This document shows, one piece after another, positions 45,660 to 56,455 of a DNA stretch of 64,000 nucleotides; position 1 is the stretch's first letter, and each line of letters opens with the position of its first letter. Below the pieces are notes generated by a model that was given only the letters and a program-made list of their open reading frames with translations, did not search any database and was not told the origin of the DNA. The stretch is from Epiperipatus broadwayi (lineage: Eukaryota > Onychophora > Udeonychophora > Euonychophora > Peripatidae). Location of the stretch: positions 64,001 to 128,000 of the forward strand of contig JAQFVV010000988.1 of NCBI GenBank assembly GCA_028023455.1. The letters run 5' to 3'. A program made the position numbers and the translations under genes.

Positions 45660-46341
45660 AGTTCATTAACGATCTGTGAGACTTTCTTTGGGTTGACTTT
45701 AACTTCTAAGGCAAAGTGGTCAGAAAATACTGCAGGCATAGATGAGCTTCGATAATTGGTGAAAAGGAGGAAGAGAAGAGGACAAGGTTAATGAGTGATC
45801 TGGACTTTTGAGTGTAAAATGAAAATGTGGTTTGTAAGAAGAATCTCCATCCACTTTCCGTTTGTTGATTTAGAAATTGCGTAAGTTTGCTTTGACATTG
45901 TTCATAGGTAAGATTAAAATCTCCAATGATTAAAGTGGGAAGAGGACTGATTCTGAGGATGAAATTTATAGTATGAGTAGTCTTGAGAACTGTGTCTGAA
46001 TCCTTGGATAAGTACAAATTTATCAGATTAAAAGGAAAACTATTGATTTGAATGGTGGCTATTAAGCAGTTAGAATCAATGTGTAGAATTTTTAAAGCAG
46101 GAAATAGGGGAATTTTTATTGATGATTATTGCAACTCCTCCTAAGCAGAGGAGGAGTAGAAGTAATGAAAGTAGCCTAGGCGATGAATGAGATTAATAGT
46201 GTGGGGGTCAGATCCAATATGGAGCTTAGTCTCGGATAGGCAAAGAATATCAGGGCCTTGGTGATGAAACCAGTGTGATAAGGCATAAGCCCTGTCATGA
46301 GAGTTCAGACTTCTAACATTAACTGATATGACATTAAACAT
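45660..46341 (-). pseudogene. LINE apurinic/apyrimidinic-type endonuclease domain
   Basis: The start MFNVISVNVRSLNSHDRAYA contains the N-terminal 'N.RSL' strand. It continues LCLSETKL, with the catalytic Glu in 'SET', then GVAIIINKN, an AYL/LYLS strand, TLIIGDFNL (catalytic D and N) and, near 45715, FSDHFALEV, which contains the SDH motif. The catalytic residues E, D-x-N and S-D-H are therefore all visible, but in pieces separated by frame changes at about 46140, 46020 and 45700. This enzyme nicks target DNA to prime reverse transcription. Confidence 0.85.
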
Positions 46342-46349
46342 AGTAGATG

Positions 46350-46610
46350 GTATTTTTGTTCTTTATGCTAGCTTTATAAATGCTGTAATAATGAAATATA
46401 TAATTCATTGAGTAGAAGCTATCAAGTTAACTTGTTTTCATTATATGAGTAAAATAAATAATTGTTCAAACTAAAATCCTGGAACTCTTCACTCATCAGC
46501 TCTGTTTTTGTCTAAATCTCATGGTCTTGATTAAAATCCTTGCACTTGTCAGTATACCATTTGTTTTACTAGTGTTTGGATGTGGCTGTTAATTTTCAAA
46601 TTTTGAAATC
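46350..46610. other. spacer between LINE and hAT transposase
   Basis: AT-rich, with no feature recognised. The 5' end of the LINE and the left end of the hAT element should both lie here, but no terminal inverted repeat was found. Confidence 0.4.
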
Positions 46611-46619
46611 TATTCTTAA

Positions 46620-48405
46620 AAATGACTACAGTTACAAATGTAAAAATGATGAGGATAATGGAAGTATTTTTTCACAAATGATGAAAACAAAGCAGTGTGC
46701 TTAATATGCCATGAGAGCATTTCTGTTTTCAAAGAGTACAATTTGAAGAGGAATTTGCCAAGTAAACATAATATGTTTGCAAGTATTTTATCAAACAATG
46801 AAAAATAGTGAAGGCAAATGATTTATTAAAAAGTTTAATCTGGCAACAAAATGTTTTTGTCAAGCAAAGTGACATACAAGCTGATGCAATGAAAGCTAGT
46901 TTTAGACTTGTGTACAATATTGCCAAACATAAATTGTTTTCTGAAGGTGAATTTTTAAAGGAATGCATGCTTGCCACTGTTGACATTGTCTGCCCAGAAA
47001 TTAAAACAAAAATTGAAGCAATATCTTTGTCAAAAAAAAAATAGTATGTCATATAGATGCAATTTCAGAGAATTTGTTAAAACAGTTAGTTACAGTAACA
47101 AATCATTTGATTGGTACTCTTTGGCACTGGGTGAAAACAATGATATTAAAGATACTGCACAACTGCTTGTATTCATTGGAGGAATTGATCATAATTTTGC
47201 AATTACTGAAGAGTTGCTCTCACTTGAAAAATTGATGCATACAACAACTGGTAAAGATTTGTATGAATGCCTTAAAAATTGTCTGAATAAATCTGAATTA
47301 CCATTGAATAAATTGGTAAGCATAATAATCGATGGTGCACCTTCTTTAACAGGAAAAGCTGTTGGACTTGTAAAGCTTTTTGGTGAAAAAGTGAAAGAAA
47401 ACCATCTACATCATCCTTTAATATCATTGCATTTTATAATTCACCAAGAAAACTTATGCAAATCTTCATTGGACTTTAAACATGTGATTGATCCAGTAGT
47501 ATATGCTATAAACATCATCAGAGCAAGAGGACTAAATCACAGATAGTTCAGGAATTTCTTGAATAAAATGGATTGTGATTAATTAGATGTGTTGTATCAT
47601 AATAATGTACATTGGTTAAGTCTTGGCAATGTTCTAAAAAGGTATGGAATTCTGAGACAAGAAATCTTGCTTTTCTTTCAAATGAAAAACATTAATTGTG
47701 AATTTGTCATTAACATGAAAAACAATGATAGGGTATGTGATTTTGCATTTGCAGTTGACATTTTCAATAAATTAAATGAACTGAACATTAAATTACAAGA
47801 CAAAAATGGTTTTGCACATGAATTATTTTGGAAATTAAATCTTTCCATGTGAAATTACAACTTTTGGCCAAACACCTCCATGAACAAAATTTTGTGCATT
47901 TTTCAATATTGCAGACGCAGACTATGAATCAAGTTTGTTCAAAGAAATATGGTAAGCAGTTGTCTGTTTTAAGAGAAGAGTTTTTAAGACATTTTGCCAA
48001 TTTTAAATCACTGGAAAATGAATTTAATTTGTTATGTTATCCATTTACCAGCAATGTAGAAACAGTATTGGATGATTTACAATTTGAATTGATAGATCTG
48101 CAATCAGGTAATGCACTGAAGGAAATTTTTATGAATATGACACTCACTGATTTTTATGCATCGCTTAATTCACAAAAATTTTGTAATTTGAAAAACCTTT
48201 GCCCCAAAAATGTTTGTACTGTTTGCTTTAACATATTTTTGTGAACAGACATTCTCCTGTATGAATATAAACAAATCAAATAATAGGTCTCTTTTGTCAG
48301 ATTCAAATTTAAATGCAATTTTGCAAATAGGTACTAGTGGTCTCAATTCGGATTATGACAGTTTAGAGCAGAATTGTAGACAATTACATAAATCTCATTA
48401 ATAAG
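46620..48405 (+). pseudogene. hAT-family transposase (GTF2IRD2-like), frameshifted
   Basis: The order of motifs is that of GTF2IRD2/Charlie-type hAT transposases. A BED-like finger at about 46700-46770 reads CLICHES..VFKEYNLKR. Then come NVFVKQSDIQADAMKASFRL, KLFSEGEFLKECML, VDIVCPEI and, after a frame change near 47035, DTAQLLVFIGGIDHNFAI, TTTGKDLYECL, IIIDGAPSLTGKAVGLV, FIIHQENLCK, IRARGLNHR and VHWLSLGNVLKR. The C-terminal dimerisation region follows in two further frames (VLREEFLRHF to 48180, then YFCEQTFSCMNINKSNNRS to 48400). The first catalytic Asp, normally in 'ALDES.D', reads ALGENND. The second, in IDGAP, is kept. At least four frame changes or stops make it inactive. It is 3' complete to the usual C-terminus. 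Confidence 0.9.
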
Positions 48406-49371
48406 AAAATAAAAAGTTTACAGAAAAAAAGACTGAATTTTATTCAAATAAAACCAATCACAAAGTATATTCATTTGATATCTTGTTAATAATAAATCCA
48501 ACTTATTTAAATATATTTTTTCCCAACAGTTTAATAGTTGCAAATAATACAATTAATTAAATGTTTTCATATATTTTGTATCTTTACATTTTTGTAAAAA
48601 AATCTAAATTATGAAATTTTGCATAATCATCAAATGATATTTTATAAAACATTTTATATGGAACATATTTTAAAACATTAATCCCAAAACATTTTTAACC
48701 AATGAATAAGTGATACTGCATCAATAATTTTAGTTCTCATACTATTGAGAGTAAATATTTATTCCATTCTAATATTAATGTATAATAACTTTTAGAAAAT
48801 AAAATAATTCACATTCATTTTATAATAATTTTTAGAAAATAAAATAATTCACATTCATTTCTATCTCTACCTGATTAAAAAACGAATGATGAGATATTAA
48901 TTTTTTTTGATCAATTGTTTTAATTTATGATATGTGAACAGAATAATTTTAATTGATTATAGCACTTAAATAATATGAATTGGTTTGAAGACTCATTATA
49001 ACATATGTTTTTTGATACAATATTTCTTAAGAATTTTCTGCAACATGGCACTATTTTTTGAAATTCTCAGGATGCTATACTCTCATTCTAAACATAGATA
49101 GTAACATTATTATCAAAAAAGTTGTAAAACCTTAAATAATGTAAATACATATAAATAAATAAAATACCACACAACAGAGATAAGTTTCATGGGAGAACTA
49201 GATTCCTCAACAATATAAGAATTATCTCAAAGACATTCTATAAAAGTGTAATGTTAATTGTTTTCATTGGAAAATAGGGTTGAGAATAAATACTACATTA
49301 GACAGCTACAATTAGAAATGATGTTCACATGACTTTAGCTTACATATTGCTGTTTTAGTAGCATACTTTTC
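48406..49371. other. AT-rich stretch without recognisable gene
   Basis: A 45-bp direct duplication occurs at about 48775-48860 (TAATAACTTTTAGAAAATAA and TAATAATTTTTAGAAAATAA with following ATTCACATTCATTT). The right terminal repeat of the hAT element could not be located. Confidence 0.5.
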
Positions 49372-50080
49372 ATCCTACTTTATGCCATTTAGTGTAAGCT
49401 TTAAAAAGCAATGATAGTTGCCATGACAGTGCTTAATAAATTCCTATCCAAAGCTTTCCTTTCCAAAATCCTCAGACTAGTTTCAAATTTATGGCTTTTA
49501 TCAGTGAAAAGCTTTGGGGATTTTGGAACAGAGCAATTGGACCTTTAGGATCTAATGCACATTTCTTCAGCTTACATCATTTATCTCTATGTTATACTAT
49601 CAACTACCACCCCAACCTGAAAAAGGGCATACATGTTTTCAATTAAAGCCAATTTGCTTTTATAGCCATATAAAACTGAATCATGTTTTTCATATGAATG
49701 GACATGTGATATTTTTTTATTGGTTGATATCAAATCATGGCCACAGAATAGAAGTGATTTTAGTTATTAAAAAACTAAAAACATCAGAATATATAGAAAC
49801 TGAACTGGATTTAGTTCTAGATGACTATACAAGCAACTTGACTTACATTGAAAACATTTATATGTTTTTCAGTGTCAGTTGATAGCTTGATAGTGGATGA
49901 TGAAAGCTGTAATAGAGGTACATTAAACTCTAAAGGTCCAGTTACACTCTTCCAAGATCCAAAGCTTCTCATTGATGAAAACCATATACTTGAAACTTGT
50001 TTTGGGATTTTAAATAGAAAAACACAGAATAGGGATTCATTAAGCACTGTCATCTGGAAACCATACTTGTTTTTTTAAAA
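49372..50080. mobile_element. inverted pair of diverged family A repeats
   Basis: The left arm (about 49372-49575, minus) and right arm (about 49860-50035, plus) carry the family A landmarks, including GAAACTAGTCTGAGGATTTT (minus) and GAAACTTGTTTTGGGATTTT (plus), each after a damaged hammerhead core. Between them lies a 280-bp segment with an open frame (49589-49882) that has no motif. Both arms are older than the 12- and 24-kb copies. Confidence 0.6.
49455..49535 (-). ncRNA. degraded hammerhead-like motif (family A, copy 4)
   Basis: Minus strand: UUCCAAAAUCC pairs eleven for eleven with GGAUUUUGGAA, the strongest helix I of the family. GAAACUAGUC is intact. The core box reads CUGAUAA instead of CUGANGA, so catalysis should be lost. 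The retained long helix supports the secondary structure. The partner near 49967 has UUGAUGA. Confidence 0.5.
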
Positions 50081-50991
50081 ACTTATAATAAGTAACATAA
50101 AAAGTGAAAATCTATGCTGGTAAATACATATATTTGCAATAAATAGGTGAAAGTGAAAAATTTTGGAAAAGGAACTTCTATTTGTAAATGAAATGAAAAT
50201 ACAATATATTATGTTAAAAATATTTGCTAAGTTTTTCAAAACTATTTACAATTAAATCATTCTGTTATTTCAAATGCATTTTTGTTCTTCACTTTTGGAA
50301 TAGTTTTTAAATTAAGTAATATTTTTGATATATTTTTCAGGGATGTTAAAATGTAGATGAAATTCTATATTGAATATTTTTCCATATGAATATTCATTAG
50401 TATGATGTTATAACTTTTTTTTTCATCTTTAGATCAAATGAACCAAACACATTTTAACTATTAAGGTATAAACTTAATTTTTTATAAGTTGGAGTTTGAT
50501 GTGACTCTAATATGATAACTTTAAAGAGCGGAAAATTGAAATGTGATTTTTTTTTTTTTTAACGTTTCTTTTTTTCACACGTTTTCCACAAAATGAGCAA
50601 ATTCTTACCTTAATGTTTAAATGTTATCAGTATAACTCAATATTTTATTTAGTATCTTAAATATATACAAAAAAAATAGCCAAAACAATACTTAAAGCTA
50701 TTCTTTTATTGTCATTTATAAAAAAAAAAAATGTTTTCTTTATTCAATATTTTGCTTGAGAACCTCCAATATAAAAATAAATTTTGTTTCTTAAATTTTT
50801 CTATTTTTCAATTTGTTTTTTTAAAAAACTTCTATTTCTTCATAATTAAATTAAAAGATTTATTTACTTATTACAATAAAAGTAATCATATTTTTCCAGA
50901 ATTTATTACTTCTTAGAAACATTTTCATAATAAATTTTTCTTCAATTTTAAGCTCATTTTCTTATTGCCCTTTTCTCTTGTTTTCTTACAC
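50081..50991. other. AT-rich stretch without recognisable gene
   Basis: Long T and A runs; nothing else recognised. Confidence 0.5.
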
Positions 50992-51126
50992 AAAATCAAA
51001 ACAATTTGTCTTGCATTGGTGGTCGACAGGTCAGCGCGACTGCCTTACAAGCAGTTGCCCAGGTTGCGGGTTCGCGTCCCGGCCGATGCTATGACACTTG
51101 AAAAAAAAAAAATCAAAACAATTTGT
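50992..51126 (+). mobile_element. tRNA-derived SINE, copy 2, with 18-bp target site duplication
   Basis: The body (51010-51108) has an A-box-like TGGTCGACAGGTCAGCG, a B box GGTTCGCGTCCC, and the tail GGCCGATGCTATGAC before an A tract. It is bounded by an exact direct repeat AAAATCAAAACAATTTGT (50992-51009 and 51109-51126). The tRNA-related part is well kept and much richer in G+C than the flanks, so this insertion is young. It is short (about 100 bp), essentially a tRNA-like head plus A tail. Confidence 0.9.
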
Positions 51127-51744
51127 ATTACACTCAATAGATATTCTATCGGTTTAATGTGAATTATCAATTAAATTATTAATTGTTTTTTAAATCTTGA
51201 AAACATTACTTAACATTCATGGGAAAATATCTATAAAATACATTATTTAATTTAAGCTAAATAATCAATCTAAATAAGATTGAAATAAATAACTATTGAT
51301 AATTATAATTTAATATTTATCAAACTGGCTTTCATCTCCATTGAGATCTTTTCAAAATATTTAATTATACAAATCACATAACCAACTAATTATATCTACT
51401 CCATCTACTAGACATTATTTACATTAAATTGTACTTTAAATGATATACTTATACATTATAACTAAATAAATAAATTTTAACAATTTTTAACACTTACATA
51501 TACATAAATTTACAATATTTAATTAAAGTATATGAGCACAGACTTTCACACGATCCACCAGTCTCCACACTATTTCATAACATCGATACACGTGAACACA
51601 TAATATATTCTCTATATATTACATATATAGACATAGATATATAATAAGCCTGTATGTTTCAGTTATAACATTTAATTAAATAAATTAAAAAATAATAATA
51701 ATAAAATAATATATATATTGTAATCTAAGAAAATTAATGAAAAG
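51127..51744. other. AT-rich stretch without recognisable gene
   Basis: No feature recognised. Confidence 0.5.
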
Positions 51745-52150
51745 GGGGATAGGAGAGAGAGAGAGAGAGAGAGAGATGAGAGAAAGTGAGAGAGAGAGAG
51801 AGAGAGAGAGATGAGAGAAATGTGAGAAAGGAGAGGATAGAAGAGGAGGATGAGAGGATAAGATAGTGAGAAAGCAAAAAAGAGGGAGTGGAAGAAAGAT
51901 GAGGAGAAGAGAAAGGAAAATATAATTTAAAATAAAGGGAAAATAAAATAGAGAGATAAGAAATCAGAGAAATAGAGAGAAATAGAGAGAAGAGGGAGAG
52001 AAGAGAGAAAATAAAAAGATGGAGAGAGATGAAAATATAAAATAAAGTAAAGAGAGAGAATCAGAAAAATAAAGAGAAAGATAGTGTAGAGAGAGAGGAG
52101 AAGAAGAGGGGAAAATAAATCAGAGACAAATGTAGAGAGAAATAGAGAGA
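51745..52150 (+). repeat. about 400-bp purine-rich (GA)n-type tract
   Basis: Pure (GA)n runs (51751-51775, 51790-51812) followed by imperfect GAGA, GAAA and GGAGA repeats; almost every base is a purine apart from T in GAT/TGAGAG variants. It is a decayed GA microsatellite. Confidence 0.95.
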
Positions 52151-52825
52151 AAAAATACTAGACTAAAATCAATAACTCTTCAGCTAGACACAATGGGGTT
52201 ACAATAAAATTTATAAAAATGCTAATACAAGAGATCTACAACAAAATGGAGGAAAAATCAACAGGGCTGCCAAAGAATGAGAGCACAATAATAATTTTGA
52301 ATAAATTATTGAGGAAAATTTCCTCCTTTACCCAATATTTACAAGACTTAACTTTCCATCAAATTATATGTCCCCCAAGTACAATTAATTTATGACAAAA
52401 TAAAAATCTTTCTGAATGAAATTTCTTATATAAGGCCTCAAAAATAAATGCTATTCCAATCATCACTTCTAACAGCATAATTTATCAGAAATTCCATGAA
52501 ACTAAATACCATCAGATGTGCTTTTCTTCTAGCATAGGGAACAAATAAAAGCTACTTCTTATACTAGTTATAATTAATATCATAATGTGTAAATTTGTGT
52601 AAATCACTGAAAGATCAACAAGAGTAAATGTTGTTAGGGATTCTACTGCAATTCTTGTGACATGTTCTAACATATGACATTGTTTACTAAGCAGCTAAAT
52701 AGATAAAATGGATAAGTGAATGATATCCTGGTCAATTATAGGACACAAACACTTAACTTAAAGTGACTGCATCCTATTATGAGATAACAATATTTATCAC
52801 AATTTTTTAAAAAAAATTTAAGTAT
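52151..52825. other. AT-rich stretch without recognisable gene
   Basis: No feature recognised. It lies between the purine tract and the Penelope fragments. Confidence 0.5.
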
Positions 52826-53170
52826 TTAATTGCAAATTAAAATATTTATAATATCTAAATATTTTAATCCATTTTCTTTTTTCTCTATTATAAATCTAAT
52901 ATCATATTGATTTTTATTTAATTCATTAAAAGCCATATTAATACTTCTACTGTTTCCTACAATAGCAATATCATCAACATATCTGGACAACTTTATGATC
53001 TTTTTATTACTTATAACTCTATCTATTATACTATCCTCAATACTACTTACTATTGATAATGATAAATTTCCACTAATTGAGCATCCCATAACCCATCCAT
53101 TGTTTACACTCCAAAATTCTTTCTTATATCTAAAATACAATGTCTCATTTATTATTAACAATGCTTCATT
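52826..53170 (-). pseudogene. Penelope-like reverse transcriptase fragment (minus arm)
   Basis: A 111-residue open stretch reads GWVMGCSISGNLSLSIVSSI, a degraded palm motif B region, then IKLSRYVDDIAIVGNSRSIN with the catalytic YVDD intact, and later YDIRFIIEKKENGLKYLDI, like the 'F.IE......L.FLD' stretch after the palm in Penelope RT. It ends at 52826 in AT-rich DNA. It is the inverted partner of the first part of the plus-strand copy at 53246. Confidence 0.8.
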
Positions 53171-53239
53171 AAGAGTATAAATTTATTTTTCTGATAAAAT
53201 ATTACTTATTTTTAATTTTTTGTAACAATCATCATTAGT

Positions 53240-54160
53240 AGTAAATAGTATTGAGGAGAGCATAATAGATAGAGTTATAAGTAATTATGAGGTTATACAG
53301 TATTACAGATATGTTGATAATATTGTTATTGTAGAAATCAGTAGAAGTATTAATAAGGCTTTTAATGACTTAAATAAGAATAAATATGGTATTAGATTTA
53401 CAATAGAGAAAGAAGAAAGTGCATTAAAATATAATAATGAATGAAGAATTGTTGAACATTATATTAAGGTAAAAAGATTAGAGGGTATAATTGATCCAAG
53501 GTCATATCAGTCATGGTGCCAAAAGATGGGAGTTTTAAATGGATTTAAATTACAGAAAGACAGAATAATGTTAGATACGAAAGAGACATATGTACAGAAA
53601 TTAAATATGGAAAATGATTATATAAAAATAGGTTATAAAAAGAAAGCAATTAGAATGATTTTGGTAATAAGATAAATAGAAAAAGTGAGAATAGCAGAAA
53701 TAAGTCTAAAGATAATAAATGGATGACTATTCTATATTCAGAAAAATTATATGAAAGATTAATGAAAGAAAGATTAACAAATAATGTAAAAATAGCTTGG
53801 AAAAATAATAAGTTTTTGGATAAATGGTTATATAATGCAAAAAAGATAAATGGTATTAATAGTAAAGTGGGATTAATTTATAAATTAGTTGTGGAAAGTA
53901 CAACAGGGCATACAGGAAGAACAGCAATTGAAAGAGGTAAGGAGCATGATAGAGCCACTAATAAAAAAGATATGAGATCATGACCATATTTACATTATTT
54001 AGATACAGGACAGAAAATGAATTGTGAAGAAAATATAAAGATTATAAAGTATGCAAAAGATTACCATAAGAGAATATATTATGAAACATTATATATTCAG
54101 GAAAATTTGGATAAATATGTAAATATAGTTAAATATCCAGCAAAATTAGGGTAAAATTGG
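53240..54160 (+). pseudogene. Penelope-like RT end plus GIY-YIG endonuclease (plus arm)
   Basis: It starts SIEESIIDRVISN, YRYVDNIVIV (motif C with the second Asp changed to Asn) and FTIEKEESALKYN, paralleling the minus arm. It goes on through IKVKRLEGIIDPRSYQSW and similar linker segments, then open frame 53723-53983 with KVGLIYKLVVESTTGHTGRT, followed by ERGKEHDRATNK. The last part matches a GIY-YIG domain: the 'IYK' strand, the 'GHTGRT' loop in place of 'YIGxTxR', and the 'R..EH' helix. A stop after KKDMRS precedes SHYLHYL-like and YHKRIYYETLYI segments containing the final Glu. It belongs to a different Penelope lineage from the 18-kb copy: there is no Cys-x-Cys finger, and the codons are AT-richer. 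Several stops make it dead. Confidence 0.75.
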
Positions 54161-54419
54161 GCTTTGTTAAATAGTTGGAAGATAAAGGAAATTATTGTAA
54201 ATATGTAAATTGTATTTTAAAAAGATAAAATATTTATTTATTTGTTATTTGTTTAATTTTTTAATTTATTTAACTAAATATTGTAAATATGTAAGATGTT
54301 AAAATTGTTGAAATTTATTTATTTATTTGATTATAATGTATATGATTTAAAGTAAAATTTAATGTAAATAATGACCAATAGATGAAGTGGATATAATTAG
54401 TTGGTTAAGATGTAGCTAG

Positions 54420-54890
54420 AATTGTATAGAAGGGAGTGGCAGTAGCAGAGTTATCTATGGTAACAATGTGTTATATGTTAGTAAAGGGGTGTTAGATTCC
54501 TTAAAAAAAGTACAAAGAGAAGTAGGAAGACATGCATTATATGCAAATGTGTGGATGGCAAAGGAGATAATTCAAAGAGAAATGGGATGGTTAAATTTTT
54601 ATATGGAAGATGCAAAAAGCAAAATGAAAATGTTTGGTAGATTGCAGTTTGTGGATGATAAGAGAATAACCAAAATATTATTTAATTGGATTATGAGTAA
54701 AAGACAGGCAACAAGATGGGTAAAAAAATAGTATGGTATGTAGAAGAAGATTTGGATAAAGAATTTATATCAGTATACTTTTACAAAAGGTGTGATGATT
54801 GTGTTAGGAGAATTATTGGGTGTTATAGTGGCAAGGAATAGGATAGAAGAATAGATGCATTAATAAAGAATAGAGAATTGAAGAGATAGT
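54420..54890 (+). pseudogene. C-terminal fragment of a non-LTR retrotransposon reverse transcriptase
   Basis: The frame reads YGNNVLYVSKGVLDSLKKVQ, REVGRHALYANVWMAKEIIQ, REMGWLNFYMEDAKSKM and RATRWVKKMVWY. This is the pattern after the RT thumb in LINE proteins, where 'YGsE.W.l....l..Lq..VGR.aLGa......EaI.gEMGW..f' is common. Only about 150 residues remain, broken by stops at 54731 and 54840. It adjoins the Penelope pieces and the LTR element, so it is a scrap in a nested insertion zone. Confidence 0.7.
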
Positions 54891-54920
54891 ATGGAGTGTA
54901 AAAAGAGTTTATATATATAT

Positions 54921-56440
54921 TGAACCGTTTTCGAATATGTGAATTCGAAACACCAGCATCTTAGGCAGAGAAGAACATACTCGGAGAGTATGTATGCCCA
55001 AACGATAGCCATAAAATATATAACTAGAGTTACATTTCCAGGACATAACTTCTTCTTGACTGTTGAGTTCAACACCAAGTTCAAAGCACTTTTTTTTTGT
55101 TTGTGTATAAACACGGGCGCCAGCTCTCTATTCAAGGATGAATAAATAACGCACTTTGAGCAATGGCCACTAACTCAACGCCTAAATCCACGACTAGCTC
55201 AGCTGTTTGTAATCACTAATAGATTATACATAATTAGTGGTTAAGACTTGATAAAAGAATTGTAAAAAAGAATTTATAAAAAGAATTGATAAAAGAATTT
55301 GGTAAAAAGAATTGATAAAAAAAATTGACCGACAAATAAAGTTTAATTTTAAAGATAATTTATTAACTAACATTTATTTACTAAATTTAAACATTCTAAT
55401 AAAGCACACGCATATTTTAAATTAACATTTCTAAATAGTTTAAATATTCCTATAGATTTAATAACAGAACACTCTAATTTAACTAATAAACATTGATATA
55501 ATGATCACGCACATATTAACTCATGCACACACATAATTATGATAATAAAGGACTACATAGCATTTGAAATTTAATCACACATATCAATAGTTCATTTATG
55601 TATGATATAGAGTTCATATGATTAGACTCTTAAAAGATTCGTACGAATTAATGCAATGCAATGGCTATTACAGTATAAACGAAAATAAGCAAATGTTTTA
55701 CCTAGGATTTTGAACGTAGATTTAACACTTTGTTTTCTTCTTGTTTGTTGTTTCTTCCAGTATGAATGGTTCCAGTACGAATGCTTCCAACCAGCTAGGA
55801 CGTTTCCTTGCTGAGTTTCCTGATTTTCACGATTATTACTATCAGAGACAAATAGATACTGATGGAGATTTTCTAAGATGTTAAGCTGACATTATTTCAC
55901 GGGCAGATCTGCTGTTTTCTCGGACATCTGGCTGGAGATAAACGTGCATTCCCAAGATCTTCTCAACACTGCATTTTGTTTGTTAACTGCTCAATTAATT
56001 TCTGAACTGCACTACTCAATTACTTCGTGAACTGATTACTGTCCGATAAAAAAAGGTATATTTATACCTCCGCCTTGTTGTCTTTCTGATATCTCCGGCA
56101 AAGATCTGTTGTCAAATTCCAATGATAATCATTTGATAAACATGTTTTGGAAGATTGCTTAATTAGTAATAGCCATGCAATAAAATGTGTTATTTTATTT
56201 TATTAATAGCCATTGCCATGGTTTTAATGATAATCTTCTTTTATTTCGCATACATTTTATTTATTTACAAATCGCACATATATACGCACATATATTTTTA
56301 ATACAATTTACTATTTAGTTTTAACATTATTTTTTCTTTAATGAAAAGAGATTGGTATGTTTTTCTTTAACGAAAGATTATTTTAATAATATAATTTTAG
56401 CTAAAATTATATGTGCCTATATCAATATAGGTACATTACA
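54921..56440 (-). repeat. 3' LTR (minus orientation)
   Basis: Begins TGAACCGTTTTCGAATATGT and ends GGTACATTACA on the plus strand, so in minus sense it starts TGTAATGTACC and ends CGGTTCA. The TATA site is at about 56058-56066. Short open frames within it (54860-55135, 54939-55145) are LTR sequence, not genes. Confidence 0.88.
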
Positions 56441-56455
56441 CCGCCCCTCCTTTTT
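56441..56455 (-). promoter_or_regulatory. polypurine tract
   Basis: In minus sense AAAAAGGAGGGGCGG lies immediately before the 3' LTR start TGTAATG. This is where plus-strand DNA synthesis is primed, and it fixes the element's orientation. Confidence 0.8.

Larger units (their letters stand above)
43020..46345 (-). mobile_element. non-LTR retrotransposon (LINE) with endonuclease and reverse transcriptase, broken
   Basis: On the minus strand, an apurinic-type endonuclease (46341 to about 45700), a linker (45643-45146), RT (about 45000-43880) and a C-terminal region with a zinc-knuckle-like motif (43560-43140) follow in the standard order of an ORF2. The reading frame changes at least six times and there are several stops. 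The 5' end is truncated or diverged just above 46345; no ORF1 is seen. A clade cannot be fixed, though the thumb region ('LLGKVALLN..VLPKITY') resembles L1/Tx1-type elements. Confidence 0.85.

Noticed and set aside
51019-51090. Functional tRNA gene
   Set aside because: A and B boxes are present but the acceptor ends do not pair, and it has an A tail and target duplication, so it is a SINE.
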